This document shows, in pieces, positions 13,530-17,558 of a stretch of 17,558 bases of DNA; the stretch's first letter is position 1, and every line of letters begins with the position of its first letter. The notes beneath the pieces were generated by a model that saw only the letters and a program-made list of their open reading frames with translations, ran no database searches and was not told where the DNA came from. The position numbers and the translations under genes were made by a program. The stretch lies in assembly GCA_913044085.1 (NCBI GenBank), contig CAJWNW010000027.1, positions 1 through 17,558 of the forward strand, in the 5' to 3' direction. The stretch comes from an uncultured Flavobacteriaceae bacterium. Lineage in GTDB: Bacteria; Bacteroidota; Bacteroidia; Flavobacteriales; Flavobacteriaceae.

Positions 13530-15680
13530 TTATTTTTGTTCCGATGGCAATTCGGTATAACCCATATTAAAAAGTGTAAATCCAAAAATATCGGCGTATT
13601 GCGCGATGGTCTTGCTAACGGGAGTTCCCGCACCATGACCCCCATCAGTTTCAATGCGAATTAGGGTCGGATTATTTCCGGATTGTTTGTTTTGTAATTC
13701 TGCTGCAAACTTAAAACTATGAGCGGGGACCACACGATCATCGTGGTCTCCTGTAGTTACCAAAGTTGCAGGATAGGATATGCCTTTATTTACGTTGTGA
13801 ACCGGTGAATACCCTAAAAGATATGCAAACATTTCCTGACTGTCTTGGGCTGTTCCATAATCATAAGCCCATCCTGCACCCGCTGTAAAGGTATGGTAAC
13901 GCAACATATCTAAGACACCCACTGCGGGTAATGCAACTTTCATTAAATCTGGACGTTGGGTCATGGTGGCTCCTACAAGAAGGCCTCCGTTAGACCCACC
14001 GCGTATGGCTAGATAATCTGATGTGGTATATTGTTCTGAAATCAAATATTCTGCAGCTGCAATAAAGTCATCAAATACATTTTGCTTATTCATTTGGGTA
14101 CCAGCAATGTGCCAGTTTTTGCCATATTCACCACCACCACGTAAATTTGGAACAGCATAAATTCCACCTTGATCAAGCCAAACCGCATTAGCAACGCTGA
14201 AACTTGGATTTAAACTGATGTTAAATCCTCCGTAACCATAAAGAATTGTAGGATTTTTACCATCTAGATTGATCCCCTTTTTATGGGTTATGATCATTGG
14301 GATTTTGGTGCCATCTTTTGAGGCGTAAAAAACTTGCTTACTCTCATAGCCATCAGAGTTAAAATCAATTTCGGGTCGCCAATACAATTCCGAAAGACCT
14401 GTTTCTATATCAAAAGTGTAGATACTTGCAGGCGTTTTGTAATTGGTGAACGAATAAAAGTCTACCTTGTCTTCTTTTTTACCTCCAAAACCTCCAGCAT
14501 TTCCAATTCCAGGAAGTTTTATATCGCGAATAAAATTTCCATCATAATCATATTGATTTACTTGTGATATGGCATCTACCATATACTCTGCAAAGAAATA
14601 ACCCCCAGCAGTTGATGCACTCAGAACATGTTTTGTCTCGGGAATTAAATCAACCCAATGCTCTGGGCTTGGGTTTTGCGCATCTACAGAAACTATTTTT
14701 TGATTTGGAGCGTTTAAATTGGTGACAAAAAATAATTTAGCACCTACATTGTCAATTAAATATGTATCGGTCTCAGTGTGCTCTAAAATAGGAATGAAAG
14801 AACTGTTTGGCTTTGTTAAATCTTTGAAAATTAACTTATTACCAGATGTAGAAACCCTCAATGACACAAACAAATAACGATTGTCCTCTGTAACGGTAGC
14901 GCCAATATAGCGGTGCTTTTCTTCTGCTGTACCGCCATAAATTAAAACATCCTTTTTCTGAGGCGTTCCTAATTGGTGGTAATAGACCTTGTGTTGATCT
15001 GTTTTATCAGAAAGCGCACTGCCCTTTGGTTTGTCATAGCTGGAATAATAAAATCCTTCATCTTTATACCAGGACAGACCACTAAATTTGATATCAACTA
15101 ACGTGTCCCCTATAATTTTTTTTGAGGCAACGTCCATCATTACTACCTTGCGCCAATCACTACCGCCTTCAGAAATACTATAGGCCAAAAGATGCCCGCT
15201 TTTTGAAAAACTCAATCCAGCTAAGGAAACCGTTCCATCTTCTTTAAATGTATTGGGATCCAGAAAAACAGTGGCTGACTCGGGACTTTCATCATTCTTA
15301 TAACGGTATATAACGTATTGATTTTGAAGGCCGTTATTTTTATAAAAATAAGTATAATCACCTTCTTTGAAGGGAGAGCCAATTTTTTCATAGTTCCATA
15401 ATTTTTCAAGACTCTTTTTTAAAGTGCTTCGGAATGGAATTTTATCTAAATAATCAAAAGTGGTTTCGTTCTGACTGCGTACCCATGCTTCAGTTTCTGT
15501 GCTGCGGTCATCTTCAAGCCATCGGTATGGGTCTTTAACTGAAGTTTCAAAATATTGATCCACAGTATCCACTTGCTTGGTTTCGGGATATTGAATTTTA
15601 ATTTCAGTATGTTTATTTGTGTTTTTATTACAAGACATAAAAATCAGAATTGTGCAGAGGCAGAAAAAATACGATTTCAT
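13530..15680 (-). CDS. Prolyl oligopeptidase family serine peptidase (S9A), predicted lipoprotein
   Basis: This 716-residue protein has the S9A layout: an N-terminal segment with YPETKQVDTVDQYFETSVKDPYRWLED (31-57), a beta-propeller (about 85-440) and a C-terminal alpha/beta hydrolase (about 450-716). The catalytic triad is visible: Ser563 in RGGSNGG, Asp647 in GDHDDRVVP and His682 in DGGHGAG. Arg649 corresponds to the substrate-binding arginine of porcine prolyl oligopeptidase. The enzyme cuts short peptides after proline. The N-terminus (MKSYFFCLCTILIFMSC) ends in a lipobox-like FMSC, so Cys17 is likely lipidated and the enzyme periplasmic or surface-facing. The gene lies 44 bp downstream of ornithine aminotransferase on the same strand, possibly in one transcript; no separate promoter motif is evident between them. 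Confidence 0.93.
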   Translation of the reverse strand: MKSYFFCLCTILIFMSCNKNTNKHTEIKIQYPETKQVDTVDQYFETSVKDPYRWLEDDRSTETEAWVRSQNETTFDYLDKIPFRSTLKKSLEKLWNYEKIGSPFKEGDYTYFYKNNGLQNQYVIYRYKNDESPESATVFLDPNTFKEDGTVSLAGLSFSKSGHLLAYSISEGGSDWRKVVMMDVASKKIIGDTLVDIKFSGLSWYKDEGFYYSSYDKPKGSALSDKTDQHKVYYHQLGTPQKKDVLIYGGTAEEKHRYIGATVTEDNRYLFVSLRVSTSGNKLIFKDLTKPNSSFIPILEHTETDTYLIDNVGAKLFFVTNLNAPNQKIVSVDAQNPSPEHWVDLIPETKHVLSASTAGGYFFAEYMVDAISQVNQYDYDGNFIRDIKLPGIGNAGGFGGKKEDKVDFYSFTNYKTPASIYTFDIETGLSELYWRPEIDFNSDGYESKQVFYASKDGTKIPMIITHKKGINLDGKNPTILYGYGGFNISLNPSFSVANAVWLDQGGIYAVPNLRGGGEYGKNWHIAGTQMNKQNVFDDFIAAAEYLISEQYTTSDYLAIRGGSNGGLLVGATMTQRPDLMKVALPAVGVLDMLRYHTFTAGAGWAYDYGTAQDSQEMFAYLLGYSPVHNVNKGISYPATLVTTGDHDDRVVPAHSFKFAAELQNKQSGNNPTLIRIETDGGHGAGTPVSKTIAQYADIFGFTLFNMGYTELPSEQK

Positions 15681-15724
15681 TGTTTTTAGATTGAAGTATT
15701 AAAATTGAAAGGAGAAAATAAATA

Positions 15725-16966
15725 TTATTTTTCAAATGTCTTTAAGGTTTGAATGATGATATTTACACAATCTAATAGTTGTGACTCAGTCATCACCAAT
15801 GGAGGTGCAAAGCGGATGATATTGCCGTGTGTTGGTTTGGCCAAAAGACCATTGTCTCTTAGTTTAAGACAAATATTCCATGCCGTGTCACTGTCCTCAG
15901 AGTCGTTTATTACAATGGCATTGAGCAAACCTTTACCACGAACGAGTTTTACAATGGAACTGCTTTGAATGTAAGCGTTCAAACGGTCTCTAAAGAGATT
16001 ACCAAGATGGAAAGCTTTCTCCGTAAGGTTTTCATCCACAATAACTTCCAAGGCTGCATGAGCGACAGCACATGCGAGTGGATTGCCACCAAATGTTGAG
16101 CCGTGTTCTCCAGGACCAATGCACATCATCACGGCATCGTCAGCCAGTACAGCTGAAACAGGGAAAACACCTCCAGAAAGCGCCTTACCTAATACGAGAA
16201 TATCAGGTCGTGCAACTTCATAATCTGTTGCTAACATTTTGCCAGTACGACCAATACCAGTCTGAACTTCATCAGCAATAAACAAAACATTGTATTTATC
16301 GCACAAAGTTCTAACACCAGACATATAGCCCGCATCGGGGACCACAACACCAGCCTCACCCTGAATCGGTTCTACCATAAAAGCACAAACGTTAGGGTCT
16401 TTAAATTGATTTTCTAATGCTTCTAAGTCGTTGTAGGGAATTAGATCGTAACCTGGCATAAAAGGACCAAATCCACTGTATGATAAAGGGTCGTCTGAAG
16501 ATGAGATGGCAGCCAAGGTACGGCCCCAAAAATTACCATTGGCAAAAATAATCCTGGCCTTGTCTTTTTCGATGCCTTTTTTTAGGTATCCCCACTTTCT
16601 GGCAAGCTTATTGGCGGTCTCACCACCTTCAACACCTGTATTCATCGGAAGCACTTTATCGTAGCCAAATAACTTGGTGATATAAGCTTCATAACGGCCC
16701 AATACATTGTTGTGAAAAGCTCTAGATGTCAAAGTTAATAGTCTGGCCTGTGTTTCTAGCGCCTTTGTTATTTTTGGATGACAATGACCCTGATTTACAG
16801 CCGAATATGCTGATAAAAAATCATAATACTTCTTTCCTTCAACATCCCAAACAAAGACCCCCTCACCTTTTGTTAAAACGACTGGTAAAGGGTGGTAGTT
16901 GTGAGCGCCATGAACATGCTCAAGTTTAATAGCCTCTTCTGAGGTATTTACATTTAAAACTGACAT
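15725..16966 (-). CDS. rocD: Ornithine aminotransferase
   Basis: This 413-residue class III aminotransferase matches ornithine-oxo-acid transaminase, which converts ornithine plus 2-oxoglutarate to glutamate semialdehyde and glutamate. It thereby links arginine catabolism to proline and glutamate. Signatures include the N-terminal GAHNYHPLPVV (20-30), FLSAYSAVNQGHCHP (50-64), MNTGVEGGETANKLARKWGY (108-127), FIADEVQTGIGRTG (229-242, Asp232 holding the PLP pyridine nitrogen) and the Schiff-base lysine in VLGKALSGGVFPVSA (258-272, Lys261). The SAYSAVNQGHCHP stretch is typical of ornithine rather than acetylornithine aminotransferases. It is likely the first gene of a unit with the downstream prolyl peptidase. 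The upstream leader is AT-rich with only a weak -7-like element near 17040. Confidence 0.95.
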   Translation of the reverse strand: MSVLNVNTSEEAIKLEHVHGAHNYHPLPVVLTKGEGVFVWDVEGKKYYDFLSAYSAVNQGHCHPKITKALETQARLLTLTSRAFHNNVLGRYEAYITKLFGYDKVLPMNTGVEGGETANKLARKWGYLKKGIEKDKARIIFANGNFWGRTLAAISSSDDPLSYSGFGPFMPGYDLIPYNDLEALENQFKDPNVCAFMVEPIQGEAGVVVPDAGYMSGVRTLCDKYNVLFIADEVQTGIGRTGKMLATDYEVARPDILVLGKALSGGVFPVSAVLADDAVMMCIGPGEHGSTFGGNPLACAVAHAALEVIVDENLTEKAFHLGNLFRDRLNAYIQSSSIVKLVRGKGLLNAIVINDSEDSDTAWNICLKLRDNGLLAKPTHGNIIRFAPPLVMTESQLLDCVNIIIQTLKTFEK

Positions 16967-17172
16967 TGTAAAAATATTTCTTTTAAGATTTGGAAAACAA
17001 CATTCCTTCTTTAACGGAGAGAAATCATCCTACGTCTTGCAAATTAATAAGATTTTTTTTGTTATTGAAATAAAACAGTGTATAAATCCAAGATTGGACT
17101 AAATTATCATAGCGGATTTTTTTTCATACAATTCCAAGAGATTAAATTAATTTCTTTGAGTATTTTTACTGC
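16967..17172. other. Divergent intergenic region between rocD and rlmD (about 206 bp)
   Basis: This AT-rich region lies between two divergent genes and should hold both promoters. The best candidates are imperfect: TTAATTTG on the minus strand at 17047-17040 for rocD, and TATTTTTA on the plus strand at 17160-17167 for rlmD. Neither has a matching -33 element. I see no operator-like palindrome, riboswitch or small gene. Confidence 0.35.
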
Positions 17173-17558
17173 ATGCCCAGAAAAAATAAAAAAAATAGAA
17201 AAAAAGAATTCCAAGGTCTCGAGGTTTTTGATGCCGGTGCAAAAGGCAAAAGTGTTGCCAAAGCCCCGGATGGAAAAATTGTCTTTCTTTCAGATGCCAT
17301 ACCTGGGGATGTGGTAGATGTTCAAACCTTTAAGAAACGAAAAGGATATTACGAAGCAAAAACAACCAAATTTCACAAATTTTCAGAAGATAGAACCGCC
17401 CCATCTTGCGAACATTTTGGCAGCTGTGGGGGTTGTAAATGGCAGTATATGAAATATGCCAAACAACTGTTTTTTAAACAAAAAGAAGTTACCAATAATT
17501 TGCAACGAATTGGAAAAGTAGAATTACCAGAAGTAACAGCTATACTTGGCTCAAATAA
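17173..17558 (+). CDS. rlmD: 23S rRNA (uracil-5-)-methyltransferase RlmD-type, 5' part only
   Basis: The frame from ATG 17173 is open to the right edge (128 codons plus two bases), so the gene continues outside the window. A very basic N-terminal tail (MPRKNKKNRKKE) precedes a TRAM RNA-binding domain (about 13-68, with GLEVFDAGAKGKSVAKAPDG and AIPGDVVDV). Three of the four iron-sulfur cysteines follow in SCEHFGSCGGCKWQYM (78-93; Cys79, Cys85, Cys88). The methyl-donor domain and the catalytic cysteine lie beyond the edge. The family (TrmA/RumA/RlmC-D) makes 5-methyluridine in 23S rRNA or tRNA. The TRAM plus 4Fe-4S layout favours RlmD, the usual Bacteroidota member, but the exact target position cannot be settled from this part. 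Confidence 0.9.
   Translation, partial: MPRKNKKNRKKEFQGLEVFDAGAKGKSVAKAPDGKIVFLSDAIPGDVVDVQTFKKRKGYYEAKTTKFHKFSEDRTAPSCEHFGSCGGCKWQYMKYAKQLFFKQKEVTNNLQRIGKVELPEVTAILGSN

Overview
The window looks like a chromosomal housekeeping segment of a Bacteroidota bacterium, most likely a marine member of the Flavobacteriaceae. The sequence is AT-rich. It has TonB-dependent receptor architecture (carboxypeptidase-like N-domain plus plug plus barrel ending in Phe) and a DUF2752/CCC-motif membrane protein pair. Promoter-like elements fit the Bacteroidota consensus TTG-N17-23-TAnnTTTG, and Shine-Dalgarno sites are mostly poor. No insertion sequence, phage module, CRISPR array or rRNA was seen.

Layout, left to right. 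(1) At 1-1646 lie the 3' end of a membrane protein whose reading frame runs in from the left edge (possibly a Bacteroidota LptF/LptG-type permease) and a RibBA-like riboflavin enzyme whose GTP cyclohydrolase II half has lost its zinc cysteines. (2) At 1636-3473, on the minus strand, lie a nitroreductase and a DegT/DnrJ-type sugar aminotransferase 2 bp apart. (3) At 3486-3860 lie a 34-codon HTH-like small ORF, a tRNA-Ser(UGA) with its own promoter and intrinsic terminator, and the xerD leader. (4) At 3888-4787 is xerD, followed by about 200 bp without a gene that carries a possible AraC-family remnant. (5) At 4987-5585, on the minus strand, are zapA and a small coiled-coil gene (cell division); they face an M23 peptidase/TonB-dependent receptor operon (5731-9890) across a 145-bp divergent promoter region. 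(6) At 9887-11041, minus strand, is a cysteine desulfurase. (7) At 11145-12026 is a lipoprotein with acidic, calcium-binding-type repeats. (8) At 12021-12781, minus strand, are an Smr-domain protein and a small membrane protein (ATGA overlap). (9) At 12891-13495 are DUF2752 and CCC-motif membrane proteins (ATGA overlap). (10) At 13530-16966, minus strand, are ornithine aminotransferase and a prolyl oligopeptidase lipoprotein, both touching proline/arginine/ornithine metabolism. (11) At 17173 the start of an RlmD-type rRNA m5U methyltransferase runs off the right edge.

Most genes are standard core functions: cofactor synthesis, chromosome dimer resolution, division, Fe-S/sulfur supply, amino acid catabolism, rRNA/tRNA. 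The least understood parts are the DUF2752/CCC pair, the M23/receptor pair, the repeat lipoprotein and the two small relic-like coding segments flanking the tRNA/xerD block. I see no clear evidence of an entirely new system. The CCC/DUF2752 pair and the degenerate RibA domain are the best candidates for follow-up. All family assignments come from reading motifs by eye; no database search was run.
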